Assembly: GCF_027158465.1 (NCBI RefSeq)
Contig: NZ_JAMKYL010000003.1
Location: 62,001-126,000 of the forward strand
Reading direction: 5' to 3'
DNA length: 64,000 nt
Source of the DNA: Oxalobacter paeniformigenes
Lineage (GTDB): Bacteria > Pseudomonadota > Gammaproteobacteria > Burkholderiales > Burkholderiaceae_D
Positions within the stretch are counted from its first letter, which is position 1. Each line of letters opens with the position of its first letter. This document shows positions 46,472 to 55,521 of this stretch, in pieces. The position numbers and the translations under genes are program-made. The notes under the pieces are model-generated. The model ran no database searches. It was not told the origin of the DNA and worked only from the letters and a program-made list of their open reading frames with translations.

Positions 46472-48102
46472 AACCAATTGAAGGATATAACAAATTAAGA
46501 GGCGGCTACTATACCCCCGACAAAATTTCTGAATTTATCGCAGAATGGGCTATCCGTAAAACATCAGATTCTGTTTTAGAGCCAAGCTGCGGCGATGGTA
46601 GTTTTTTGAGTGCCATAACTACTCGTTATAGAGAGTTGGGCGCTACAGATGAACAAATTCGGAACAATGTGCTTGGGATTGAGTTGGATGATATTGAGGC
46701 TGAAAAATCCGCACAGTATGGTACAACAGTGATATGCAAGGATTTCTTCACATATTACCAAAAAGAAATTGAAGGTCAGACTCAGTTTGATGTGATAGTT
46801 GGCAATCCACCTTTTATTCGCTATCAGCATTTTACAGAGGAGTATCGTAAAGTTGCGTTCGCTTTGATGAATAATCATGGATTTCATCCCAATCGCCTAA
46901 CGAATATTTGGCTACCATTCTTACTGCTTTCTTGTAAAGCATTAAAGCCAAATGGTCGCGTAGGGATGGTCATTCCTGCCGAATTGTTCCAAGTTGATTA
47001 CGCTGCTGAAGCGAGGCAATTTCTCAGCACATTTTTTGACAAGCTAACGCTTGTTACATTCAAGCGGTTGGTTTTTGATGATATACAGCAGGAAGTTGTT
47101 CTTCTACTGGGTGAAAGAGGCTGTAATAAACATGGCATTCGTGTTGTCGAACTGGAAGACATGTCGGATTTGATTGCGCGAGGTCAAACATGCTTGGAGA
47201 ATACCGAATTTAAGGAACTCGACCATAGTCGTGATAAATGGGTAAAATATTATTTATCCAACGAGGAGTTAGAACTGCTGAAACGGCTCAATAATGATCC
47301 GAGAATTTCTGATGCTACCGACTTGTTTGAGGTAAATGTTGGCCTTGTGAGTGGCGAGAATGACTTTTTCATCATGAATCAGGCAACAGTAAAAGAATTC
47401 AATCTTCAGAATAGTGTTGTCCCAATCATTAGTCGCTCTGAGCAGCTAAAAGGCGTGCAATTAACGAATGAGGATTATAATACTCTGATTGCATTGGGGA
47501 AAAAAGTATTTTTCTTTGCTCCCGGGAATGAGGAGTTTAATGCGTTAACCGATGAGCAGAAAGCATACATCCAATGGGGCGAAAAAAAAGGATTCAATAA
47601 GAATTACAAATGTCGTATAAGGCCAAAGTGGTATCATGTATCGCAGACTTGGTATGCCGATGCGTTCTTAATTCGCCAGGCACATTTGTATCCGAGAATG
47701 ATTCTGAACGATAAGAAAGCCCTTGTCACGGATACGCTCCATAAAGTAAGGTTTTTAGAGGGCATCGATGGAAAGCAGGTTGCAGCAGCTTTTTTGAACA
47801 CATATACATTCGCTCTAAGTGAAACGCTTGGAAGAAGTTATGGTGGAGGCGTTCTCACTTTTGAACCAGGAGAAATCCGTAGAATTCGTATCCCTATGCT
47901 AATGGCGAGTCAGTTAGACTTGCATGCAATTGATTGCTGGCAACGAAATGGAGAAATTGATAAAATATTGGAGTATACAGATGCCAGTTTGCTTCAGAAA
48001 GGGCTTGGACTATCCGCGCAAGAAATTAGTTTGCTTCATAGTGTCTGGAAAAAATTACACAGCCGTAGGATGACTCGAAAGAATCCTCGCAAGCCTATAT
48101 AA
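46468..48102 (+). CDS. N6-adenine DNA methyltransferase (M.Eco57I/TaqI-like)
   Basis: 544 aa, the same length as recalled for M.Eco57I. The N-terminal YYTPDKISEFIAEWAI and motif I EPSCGDGSF (38-46) are followed by catalytic NPPF (113-116). A C-terminal recognition domain ends near residue 490, with FGGG-like SYGGGVLTFEPGEIRRI. It should methylate the same site as the neighbouring type IIG enzyme on the strand that enzyme leaves unmodified. It overlaps the type IIG stop (ATGA), so production is coupled. Confidence 0.9.
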   Translation: MKPIEGYNKLRGGYYTPDKISEFIAEWAIRKTSDSVLEPSCGDGSFLSAITTRYRELGATDEQIRNNVLGIELDDIEAEKSAQYGTTVICKDFFTYYQKEIEGQTQFDVIVGNPPFIRYQHFTEEYRKVAFALMNNHGFHPNRLTNIWLPFLLLSCKALKPNGRVGMVIPAELFQVDYAAEARQFLSTFFDKLTLVTFKRLVFDDIQQEVVLLLGERGCNKHGIRVVELEDMSDLIARGQTCLENTEFKELDHSRDKWVKYYLSNEELELLKRLNNDPRISDATDLFEVNVGLVSGENDFFIMNQATVKEFNLQNSVVPIISRSEQLKGVQLTNEDYNTLIALGKKVFFFAPGNEEFNALTDEQKAYIQWGEKKGFNKNYKCRIRPKWYHVSQTWYADAFLIRQAHLYPRMILNDKKALVTDTLHKVRFLEGIDGKQVAAAFLNTYTFALSETLGRSYGGGVLTFEPGEIRRIRIPMLMASQLDLHAIDCWQRNGEIDKILEYTDASLLQKGLGLSAQEISLLHSVWKKLHSRRMTRKNPRKPI

Positions 48103-48138
48103 ATTGCGGCTGTAGAATTTAGAACAGAGGTGCTCACT

Positions 48139-50352
48139 GTGATTAAATCAATTAAACTTAAGAATTGCGCCACTTATCCATCAGTGGGCGTTTCAATCGA
48201 AAACTGCCAAAAGATCAATTTCTTTTATGGCCCTAATGGCAGTGGAAAATCCACTATTAGTAATTTCTTGCGCAATCCGACTGATTCTCAATATAGTGAG
48301 TGTGAAATTAAGTGGGAAAATGACATCGTAGCAGATGTTGTTGTATATAATCGTGAATTTCGTGTAAAAAACTTGAAAGAAAACATTGCTGGTGTTTTTA
48401 CACTTGGTCAAGCAACAATTGAAGATATACAAGCTCTTGAAAAAATGAAAGAGCAACGCACAAAGAAGAACGAAGACTATACAACACGGGATAATACCCT
48501 CAAAAAGAAGTGGCAAGAAGAATCCGAATACAAAGCCTCATTTAGAGATACTGTATGGGAACGAATATTAAAACCCAATGAAGCAGATTTTCAAGAGGCA
48601 TTCAGTGGTTTCAGGAACAATAAAGAACGCTTCCGAGACGAAGTGCTTAGACGCTACGCAAGCTCGCGTACTTCTTGTGAAGCAAGAGATAGTCTGCTTT
48701 TACGGGCTAAGACTTTGTTTGCACAAAAGCCGGAAAAATGTGCAATTATCTTGTTTTCCATTGACGATACCGTTGAACGACTTGCTGAAATTGAAACTTC
48801 AACGATTTGGAGCAAAGTAATTGTTGGCAATAAAGATCTTCCTATTGGACGGCTTATAGATGTTTTGGATAATGCAGACTGGGTAAATCAAGGAAGAAAG
48901 CATTTGAGAGAGGGTGGGATTTGTCCGTTCTGTCAGCAGCCCACAATTACAGGGGAACTGAAACAGCAGCTTGATGCTTTCTTTAGCGGAGAATACGAGC
49001 AGGATGTCAACCAAATAAAACAGTTCATTAGCCAATATAGCGTATATACTGACGAATTGTTGAGACGTATAAACACACTTCGGACAAGCCTTGGGGCTTA
49101 CCCTGCTGCCGGGATTGACACAAATAAACTCAATGGATTGATAGATCTGCTTAATGGATATTTTTCTAAGAATAAAGCTGAAATGCTTATTAAGGAAAAA
49201 GAACCTGGCAGAATCATTTCGCTAACAGAAACCGCTGTAACGATAAGTTCAATAACACAATTGGTAATCGACGGAAATGCAGCTATTACCAAACATAATA
49301 AAATGGTTGATAACTATACGTCTGAGAAGAACGCTCTTGTAGCTGATATTTGGGCGTTTTTAATGGATGAAAACGAGGCGCTAATTGCTGGATATTTGAA
49401 CGATATTGAAACTTTCACCAAAGCTAAAAAGGGCATTCAAAAAGGGATCGATATATGCAAGCAGCAATTGGATGAGCTGGATGAAAAAATAGTTGATGCT
49501 GGCAAGAACATAACGAGTGTTCAGCCGACCGTTGATGAGATCAATCGTTCTCTGAAAAGCTATGGTTTTACTAACTTCCAAATAGCACCTTCTCCAGTTC
49601 AGCCAAACGCCTATCAAATACAGCGAATGGACGGCTCTCTTGCTACCAACACATTGAGCGAAGGAGAAGAAACATTTATATCATTCTTGTATTTCTTGCA
49701 ATTTGCCAAAGGCTCCGTTGATGTGTCAAAAATTTCTAATCGTAAGGTTTTGGTATTGGATGATCCGATCTGTAGTCTTGACAGTACGGTTTTATACATA
49801 GTAAGTTCTATGGTTAAAGGGTTAATAAAAGATGTCCGTGAGGGAAATTCTGACGTAGAACAGATTTTTATTCTCACTCACAATGTGTTTTTTCATAAGG
49901 AAACCGCTTTTATCGATCGCAGAACTGAAGTTTGCAATGATATTCATTTCTGGATTATTAGCAAGGACAATAACATATCCTTTATCAGAGCATACGAAAG
50001 AAACAATCCAATTAAAACGTCATATGAACTGTTGTGGGAAGAACTAAAAAGTAACACAAATGCTTCGCTTATTACAACACAAAATATCATGCGAAGAATT
50101 TTGGAAAACTACTTTAGTATTCTCGGAAAAACAAAGGATGACGCAATTGTGGACTCTTTCTCTACAATAGAAGAAAAGATGATCTGTCGTTCTTTGCTGA
50201 GTTGGATAAATGACGGATCGCATACAATCCCCGATGATTTGTATATTGATAGTTATACAGATTCGATAGACCGTTATAAGCAAATATTCAAAGCAGTATT
50301 TATCAAAATGGGACACGAATCTCATTATAAAATGATGATGGGAGTGACATGA
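48139..50352 (+). CDS. AAA_13 ATPase, RloC/PrrC anticodon-nuclease-like
   Basis: 737 aa from the GTG at 48139, which has AGAGG upstream; GTG 48130 is an alternative. The ABC/SMC-type ATPase has Walker A GPNGSGKST (31-39), signature LSEGE (506-510), Walker B LVLDDP (538-543) and H-loop His581 (ILTHN). Between them lies a coiled-coil-rich insert with a zinc-hook-like CPFC (262-265), as in RloC. The C-terminal part carries R652-x3-E656 and His695 (MRRILENYF, INDGSHTI), the arrangement of the PrrC/RloC tRNA-cleaving triad. It starts 36 bases after the methylase gene. Anticodon-nuclease activity is inferred; a different ATPase effector is possible. Confidence 0.8.
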   Translation: MIKSIKLKNCATYPSVGVSIENCQKINFFYGPNGSGKSTISNFLRNPTDSQYSECEIKWENDIVADVVVYNREFRVKNLKENIAGVFTLGQATIEDIQALEKMKEQRTKKNEDYTTRDNTLKKKWQEESEYKASFRDTVWERILKPNEADFQEAFSGFRNNKERFRDEVLRRYASSRTSCEARDSLLLRAKTLFAQKPEKCAIILFSIDDTVERLAEIETSTIWSKVIVGNKDLPIGRLIDVLDNADWVNQGRKHLREGGICPFCQQPTITGELKQQLDAFFSGEYEQDVNQIKQFISQYSVYTDELLRRINTLRTSLGAYPAAGIDTNKLNGLIDLLNGYFSKNKAEMLIKEKEPGRIISLTETAVTISSITQLVIDGNAAITKHNKMVDNYTSEKNALVADIWAFLMDENEALIAGYLNDIETFTKAKKGIQKGIDICKQQLDELDEKIVDAGKNITSVQPTVDEINRSLKSYGFTNFQIAPSPVQPNAYQIQRMDGSLATNTLSEGEETFISFLYFLQFAKGSVDVSKISNRKVLVLDDPICSLDSTVLYIVSSMVKGLIKDVREGNSDVEQIFILTHNVFFHKETAFIDRRTEVCNDIHFWIISKDNNISFIRAYERNNPIKTSYELLWEELKSNTNASLITTQNIMRRILENYFSILGKTKDDAIVDSFSTIEEKMICRSLLSWINDGSHTIPDDLYIDSYTDSIDRYKQIFKAVFIKMGHESHYKMMMGVT

Positions 50353-50376
50353 ATTCTCTTGTAGTTCTTGCGTTTC

Positions 50377-50399
50377 GTGGCAACACCATGGCAACAGAA
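50377..50399 (+). repeat. Right flanking direct repeat of the guaA island
   Basis: GTGGCAAC-ACCA-TGGCAACAGAA, the partner of 41546-41568. It lies 25 bases after the ATPase stop. Confidence 0.75.
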
Positions 50400-50520
50400 A
50401 ATCAGATAGCCCACGCTACCTGAATAATGAAAGTAATACAAATAATCTGTGCTAAATTCCATAAGCAAACCTGTTTAGAATAGGGTTGACGGGAGCGAGT
50501 GGGAGTGAAGGTTTTCTTCA

Positions 50521-50549
50521 AACCCCGTCCTGATGGACGGGGTTTTTTT
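50521..50549 (+). terminator. Rho-independent terminator beyond the island
   Basis: AACCCCGTCC, TGAT, GGACGGGGTT, then a T-run. It is G/C-rich and host-like; it may be the original guaA terminator pushed away by the insert. Confidence 0.85.
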
Positions 50550-50889
50550 ATTGTCTGCAAGGCGGTTTTTTTGCATGGATGCAGAAATTGATCTGGTGGA
50601 GCGACACAACAGGAAAGGTTTATGTTTGAAAAAGCTGAAACGGGATGAGACTGTCAGGTACGGTACCAGGAGCCAGACTGACGCGAGTAGGCATTCAGAC
50701 TATGTCGGACTGACTTTCCTCAACCGGGGTGTTCCCGGCGATTTATATAATGTTTTCGCATGGCAAATTCCTGCGATCAGGTGAGAGACGGAGGCCAGTT
50801 TGTCGTTTTTTCCCGAAAGTTTGAGAGTTTTCACGATTGGACGGGACTGTGTGCGACAATGAAAACCTTGTCTGCGGAAAGAATCCTGA
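50550..50889. other. Intergenic region before the GGDEF/EAL gene
   Basis: 340 bases. An 83-codon plus-strand frame crosses it, but it has no family features and no convincing start. Nothing else is recognised. Confidence 0.4.
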
Positions 50890-53799
50890 ATGATGCAAAG
50901 TGATACTGCTGGACTGAAGATAAGGGAAAGGTGGCGGAAGTTCTTCCGTTCGGTAGGTGTCGTTCTGGGCGGCGGTTTGCTTGCGGCGCTGGCAGTCTGG
51001 ATGCTGGTGTCGGGTGTCGATCCGGCAGGCGCGGCGGCGAGCCAGTTTGTCGGCAGGAAGTATATTTTTCCGGCAGGTGCGATTGCCCTGTTTTTTGCCG
51101 CTTTTCTTTGCGTTTTCGGCTTTTTTCCGGTGCCCAGATCATCATATGCATCCGGTATCCGTTTTTCCGTATTCATCATCCGCAAACATTTACCGGTTTT
51201 TCTCGGTATCGCCGTGCTGGTTCCAGTGCTGGCGTATGTCGTTTTCTTCATGCTCGCCGAGAATGAAACTGCAGCATTCGACCGGAATTTCTCTTTGCTG
51301 GCGAAAGAGCAGATCAGGCAGATCAGCGACTGGAAAGATCGTCAAAGCGCATGGGCTGTCGCTCAAGCCGGTTTGTCAGGCGAGGCGGGTATTTTCCGTC
51401 AGGGACAACGATTGGGCGTGACGGAAAGACAGGGTTTGCCGGAGCGTTTACAGACGGTGGCCAGGAACGGTCGCCCGGATGCGGATGGCCGGAAGCCGGT
51501 TACGGAAACTGCCGCGCATGATATGTCCCATGTACTGAAATCCCGTCGTATCTGGATGGGGCCACCGAAAAGGATTTCGAATGCGGATGGGACATGGCGG
51601 GATGTGCTGACGATGTACGTGCCTTTCATGAAAGAAACATCTGCAGGTCCGGAAGCGGGGGTTCGGCTTCATTATGTCAATCCGGCCGAGTCGCTGATAC
51701 CTGTCATGTCGATCTGGCCGACGAGCGGCATGACGTCACGGGTATTTCTGTTCAGTACCCGTGGCGGGGAAGTGGCGATGCTGCGCAGTGTGCCGACGGG
51801 ACGGATCGCCTATCCGATCGAACAGGGTGATGCCGGCCACGGACAGTGGCTCGAAAAGATAGGCCGAACCCGGCAGGGAATTTTTCATACGGTCGATCAT
51901 CGCGGCAAGCGTGTTGTCGGTTATGTGGGCAAGATTCCCGATTCGGACTGGTCGCTGATGGTCAAGATGGACGAACGGGAAGCTTATGGCCATATCCGGC
52001 AAATGGCATGGTATATCCTGCTGATGGCCACGCTTTTGACCGCTTCGGCGGCGCTGGTTCTGTTTTTCGTATTGCGTCACCGGCATATGCAGTATCAGAC
52101 GGTCCGGATGAAGAACGGCCTGAAACAGCGTGCGTTGCGCCATGACTATCTGAGCCGTTTTGCCAACGATGCCATTATCCTGATGGACGATAGCGGAACG
52201 GTGATCGAGGCGAACGAGCGTTCCGGTGCGTTATTCGGCAAGGCCCGTTCCGCATTGAGCGGCAAAAATATCCGGACGGTTTTCGATCCGCAGGATGCCC
52301 CGGTATTTGAAGAAAGGTGGCAGGAACTCAAGCGGGAGAAAAGCCTGATTTTCGAGGCATACGGCAAACATGCGGATGGTCGGATTTTTCCGGTCGAAAT
52401 CAGTTCGGGCATTATCGATACCGCCGGTAAATGTTTTGCGCAGTTCATCATCCGCGATGTATCCGAAAAGAAAAAGGCGGACGAAGCTATCTGGCGGCAT
52501 GCCAATTTCGATTTGCTGACCGGGCTGGCGAACCGGCGGATGTTCCAGCAAAGGCTGCTTTTCGAGACCAGAAAAGCGCAGCGTACCGGCGGTTCTGTGA
52601 CATTGATGTATCTCGATCTCGACCGCTTCAAGTATGTGAACGATACGATGGGACATGATGCGGGCGATTCTCTGCTCAAGGGTGCCAGCGAACGGATTTC
52701 GCATTGTGTCCGCGAGACAGACATGGTGGCGCGGCTGGGTGGCGATGAATTTACGGTCATCCTGGCGGATCTGGAAGATTTTCGCGATGTCAGCCGGGTG
52801 GCGCAGAGTATTCGGAGTGCCTTGTCGCAACCGTTCGTGATCGATGGGCAAAGCGTACATGTGTCGACCAGCATCGGTATCGCCTTTTATCCGGAAGATG
52901 CCGCCGATGTACAGGAATTGATGAAGCATGCCGATCAGGCCATGTATGCGGCGAAGAAAAACGGCGGGAACCGGTATCATTATTTCACGTCCTCGATGCA
53001 GGAAGCGGTCAGGCAGCGCACGAACATGATTTGCGAATTGCGTCATGCACTGGATTGCGGACAGTTCGAGACGGTATTCCAGCCGATCGCCAGCATGAAA
53101 ACCGGTGAAATCGGCTGGGCGGAAGCCTTGACACGGTGGCGGCATCCCGTTTCCGGCATGATGGAACCTGTCACGTTCGTGCCCTTGATGGAAGAAACGG
53201 GCATGATCCGCGCGTTCGGCAACGGGCTTTTCATGGAAACGGTATGGCAGGCCGCGAAGTGGCGTGCATCACGTCCGGATTTTTGTATCAGTCTCAATCT
53301 TTCGCCGGTACAGTTCACGGAAGGCGGTATCGCTGTCGATGAATGGATGGCCTGCCTCGAAGAATTGTCCCTGCCGCCGCAGTCCGTAGTGATCGAGATT
53401 ACCGAACAATTGCTTGCGGGGACGGATGCATCGGTTGTCAGGCAACTCGATGCATTGCACCGCAGGGGCGTCAGGGTGGCGATCGATGATTTCGGGACAG
53501 GGTATTCATCGCTGGCTTCGCTCAAGAAGTTCAGTCCGGATTACATGAAGATCGACAGGACATTCATCCGGAATCTGACGGCGGGCGATGAAGACAGGAC
53601 ATTGTGCGAAACGATGATCATGATGGCGCACAAACTGGATATCGCGGTCGTCGCCGAAGGTGTCGAGACACCGGAGCAATGGCGGATACTGTCGTCGCTC
53701 GGTTGCGATTATGCACAGGGGTATTACATATCCGAACCGGTTGAAAAGGCGTCTTTCGGAAAACTGCTGGCGGTGAAAGGTTGTACAGTCATGGCGTGA
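50890..53799 (+). CDS. Membrane GGDEF/EAL cyclic-di-GMP protein with PAS domain
   Basis: 969 aa. Three N-terminal membrane segments (about residues 22-44, 60-78, 98-120) are followed by an extracytoplasmic Cache-like sensor and a fourth membrane segment near 375-395. A PAS domain follows (about 415-535, HDYLSRFANDAIILMDD). Then come GGDEF with intact GGDEF (about residue 617) and EAL with intact EAL (about 746), DDFGTGYSS and KIDRTFI. Both catalytic signatures are complete, so either synthesis or breakdown of cyclic di-GMP is possible. Two adjacent ATGs could serve as start; GGAAAG lies upstream. Confidence 0.93.
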   Translation: MMQSDTAGLKIRERWRKFFRSVGVVLGGGLLAALAVWMLVSGVDPAGAAASQFVGRKYIFPAGAIALFFAAFLCVFGFFPVPRSSYASGIRFSVFIIRKHLPVFLGIAVLVPVLAYVVFFMLAENETAAFDRNFSLLAKEQIRQISDWKDRQSAWAVAQAGLSGEAGIFRQGQRLGVTERQGLPERLQTVARNGRPDADGRKPVTETAAHDMSHVLKSRRIWMGPPKRISNADGTWRDVLTMYVPFMKETSAGPEAGVRLHYVNPAESLIPVMSIWPTSGMTSRVFLFSTRGGEVAMLRSVPTGRIAYPIEQGDAGHGQWLEKIGRTRQGIFHTVDHRGKRVVGYVGKIPDSDWSLMVKMDEREAYGHIRQMAWYILLMATLLTASAALVLFFVLRHRHMQYQTVRMKNGLKQRALRHDYLSRFANDAIILMDDSGTVIEANERSGALFGKARSALSGKNIRTVFDPQDAPVFEERWQELKREKSLIFEAYGKHADGRIFPVEISSGIIDTAGKCFAQFIIRDVSEKKKADEAIWRHANFDLLTGLANRRMFQQRLLFETRKAQRTGGSVTLMYLDLDRFKYVNDTMGHDAGDSLLKGASERISHCVRETDMVARLGGDEFTVILADLEDFRDVSRVAQSIRSALSQPFVIDGQSVHVSTSIGIAFYPEDAADVQELMKHADQAMYAAKKNGGNRYHYFTSSMQEAVRQRTNMICELRHALDCGQFETVFQPIASMKTGEIGWAEALTRWRHPVSGMMEPVTFVPLMEETGMIRAFGNGLFMETVWQAAKWRASRPDFCISLNLSPVQFTEGGIAVDEWMACLEELSLPPQSVVIEITEQLLAGTDASVVRQLDALHRRGVRVAIDDFGTGYSSLASLKKFSPDYMKIDRTFIRNLTAGDEDRTLCETMIMMAHKLDIAVVAEGVETPEQWRILSSLGCDYAQGYYISEPVEKASFGKLLAVKGCTVMA

Positions 53800-53893
53800 C
53801 GTCGGTCGGTGCAATCGCAGACGGTGACGAAAAACGCAATCGGTGCGAAAATATCTGTTTTTGTTCAGGCCGAACGATAGCCGGAGAGCGGTT

Positions 53894-54529
53894 GTGACGT
53901 ACAGCGTAAAGGAAATTTTCTATACATTGCAGGGCGAGGGCGCACGTACCGGACGTCCTGCCGTATTCTGCCGTTTTTCGGGCTGCAATTTGTGGTCGGG
54001 AAGGGAAGAAGACAGGCCACGTGCCGTTTGCCGGTTTTGCGATACCGATTTTGTCGGCACGACAGGCGAATGCGGCGGAAAATACCCGACGGCGGATGCA
54101 TTGGCCGAGCGTATCGTTTCCCTGTGGCCGGCGAGCCATCCGGAAAACCGCTATGTCGTATTCACCGGAGGTGAACCGCTGCTACAGCTGGATGAAGCAT
54201 TGATCGACGCGATGCACCGTGCCGGTTTTGAAGTCGCGATCGAAACCAACGGCACCATTGCCGTACCGCCCGGTATCGACTGGGTTTGCGTCAGTCCGAA
54301 GGTGGGGGCGAAACTCGTGGTCACACAGGGCGACGAAATCAAGGTCGTGATTCCTCAGGAAAACCAGAATCTGGCCGATTATGAGCGGCTTGCCTTTTCC
54401 CATTTTTACGTCCAGCCGATGGATGGAGAAAACCGGCAGCAAAACGTTAGAATAGCGATAGCAACCTGTTTGACGAACCCGAAATGGAAGCTCGGTTTGC
54501 AAACGCATAAATATTTACAGATACCCTGA
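53894..54529 (+). CDS. queE: 7-carboxy-7-deazaguanine synthase QueE
   Basis: Radical-SAM enzyme of queuosine synthesis. 211 aa from GTG 53894, which has GGAGAG six bases upstream and gives TYSVKEIFYTLQGEG, the family start; an ATG 17 codons earlier is not. It has the unusual CX14CX2C cluster motif (GCNLWSGRE...AVCRFCDTDF) typical of this QueE subgroup. FTGGEPLLQ binds SAM. It is followed by queD after seven bases. Confidence 0.94.
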   Translation: MTYSVKEIFYTLQGEGARTGRPAVFCRFSGCNLWSGREEDRPRAVCRFCDTDFVGTTGECGGKYPTADALAERIVSLWPASHPENRYVVFTGGEPLLQLDEALIDAMHRAGFEVAIETNGTIAVPPGIDWVCVSPKVGAKLVVTQGDEIKVVIPQENQNLADYERLAFSHFYVQPMDGENRQQNVRIAIATCLTNPKWKLGLQTHKYLQIP

Positions 54530-54536
54530 TATTTTC

Positions 54537-54992
54537 ATGTTGACGATTACCCGAAAACTCGAATTCGATGCCGGACACCGCATTCCGGATCACCACAGCC
54601 AGTGCAGGAACCTGCACGGGCACCGTTATGTATTGCATATCACGCTGGAAGGGAATCCGCTTGAGAAGGAAGGGGACGCCGGCAATGGCATGGTGCTGGA
54701 TTTTTCCGAAGTCAAACGGCTGGCGGAAATCCATCTGGTATCCCATTGGGATCATGCCTTTCTGGTGTATGAAAAAGACACGCCGGTCAGACAGTTCCTG
54801 GACAGTTTGCCGAACCACAAAACCGTCGTATTCGACAGGGTGCCGACAGTCGAAAACATGGCACGTGTGGCCTTCGATACCCTCAGGGAAGTTTATGAGG
54901 GATTTTTCGGCAATGCGCTGGTACTCAAGAGTGTCCGGATTTATGAAACGCCGAATTGCTGGGCTGAAGTAACGGCCGATTCGCTTGCATGA
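54537..54992 (+). CDS. queD: 6-carboxytetrahydropterin synthase QueD
   Basis: 151 aa enzyme making 6-carboxytetrahydropterin from dihydroneopterin triphosphate. Zinc-ligand histidines are in FDAGHRI and NLHGHRY, with catalytic Cys in HHSQCRNLHGH and Glu in RIYETPNCWAEV. It acts one step before QueE. No clear ribosome site precedes the ATG; coupling to queE is likely. Its stop overlaps tadA (ATGA). Confidence 0.94.
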   Translation: MLTITRKLEFDAGHRIPDHHSQCRNLHGHRYVLHITLEGNPLEKEGDAGNGMVLDFSEVKRLAEIHLVSHWDHAFLVYEKDTPVRQFLDSLPNHKTVVFDRVPTVENMARVAFDTLREVYEGFFGNALVLKSVRIYETPNCWAEVTADSLA

Positions 54993-55465
54993 ACGATGAA
55001 ATGTTCATGCGCGAGGCACTCGTGCAGGCGCAATATGCGAAAGCGGCCGGGGAAGTGCCGGTCGGTGCGGTCGTCGTCAGGGATGGAGAGATCATCGCGA
55101 CGGGATTCAACTGCCCGATATCCGGACATGATCCGACGGCACATGCCGAAATCATGGCGTTGCGCAATGCGGCGGCGGTATGCCGAAACTACCGGTTGCC
55201 CGACTGCGAGCTGTATGTCACGCTGGAACCGTGCGCGATGTGTGTCGGCGCCATGATCCATGCGCGCCTCAAACGCGTGGTTTTCGGGGCGTATGACCCG
55301 AAAACGGGCGCATGTGGCAGTGTCGTCGATCTGTTTATGCAAAAGGAACTGAATCATCACACGACCGTGACAGGCGGTATCTTGCAGGACGATTGTTCGG
55401 CGATGCTCAAGGCGTTTTTCGCCGAACGCAGAAAACTGGCCAAAGCCGCACGGCAGGCGGAGTGA
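54989..55465 (+). CDS. tadA: tRNA-specific adenosine deaminase TadA
   Basis: 158 aa. It converts wobble A34 of tRNA-Arg(ACG) to inosine. Zinc/catalytic motifs are AHAEIMAL and PCAMCVGAMIHARL. It overlaps the queD stop by four bases, which places two tRNA-wobble modification steps in one operon. Confidence 0.95.
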   Translation: MNDEMFMREALVQAQYAKAAGEVPVGAVVVRDGEIIATGFNCPISGHDPTAHAEIMALRNAAAVCRNYRLPDCELYVTLEPCAMCVGAMIHARLKRVVFGAYDPKTGACGSVVDLFMQKELNHHTTVTGGILQDDCSAMLKAFFAERRKLAKAARQAE

Positions 55466-55521
55466 TCTCTGAAGCGGGCGCAAGCCGTTGTCTGACGCAG
55501 CCACAGCGATCGGGGGACATC

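Larger units (their letters stand above)
41546..50399. mobile_element. guaA-linked defence island
   Basis: An 8.9-kb block bounded by the imperfect direct repeats at 41546-41568 and 50377-50399. It is visibly richer in A/T than its flanks, with codon use unlike the host (AAT, ATT, AAA frequent). It contains two minus-strand genes (hypothetical and XRE regulator) and a plus-strand run of truncated HTH, XRE, type IIG enzyme, methylase and ATPase genes. No integrase, relaxase or transposase is present, so it is immobile or mobilised in trans. The HTH pieces resemble those of Clostridia conjugative elements. Confidence 0.72.

Noticed and set aside
43436..50352. BREX, DISARM or Druantia identity for the island operon
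   Set aside because: No PglZ, BrxL, DrmA-type helicase or large DUF1998 protein is present. The sizes and motifs fit an Eco57I-type system better.
41489..50520. Integrase, relaxase, transposase or replication gene inside the island
   Set aside because: Looked for in all intact frames; none found. The island genes are regulators, restriction/methylation enzymes, the ATPase and one unknown.
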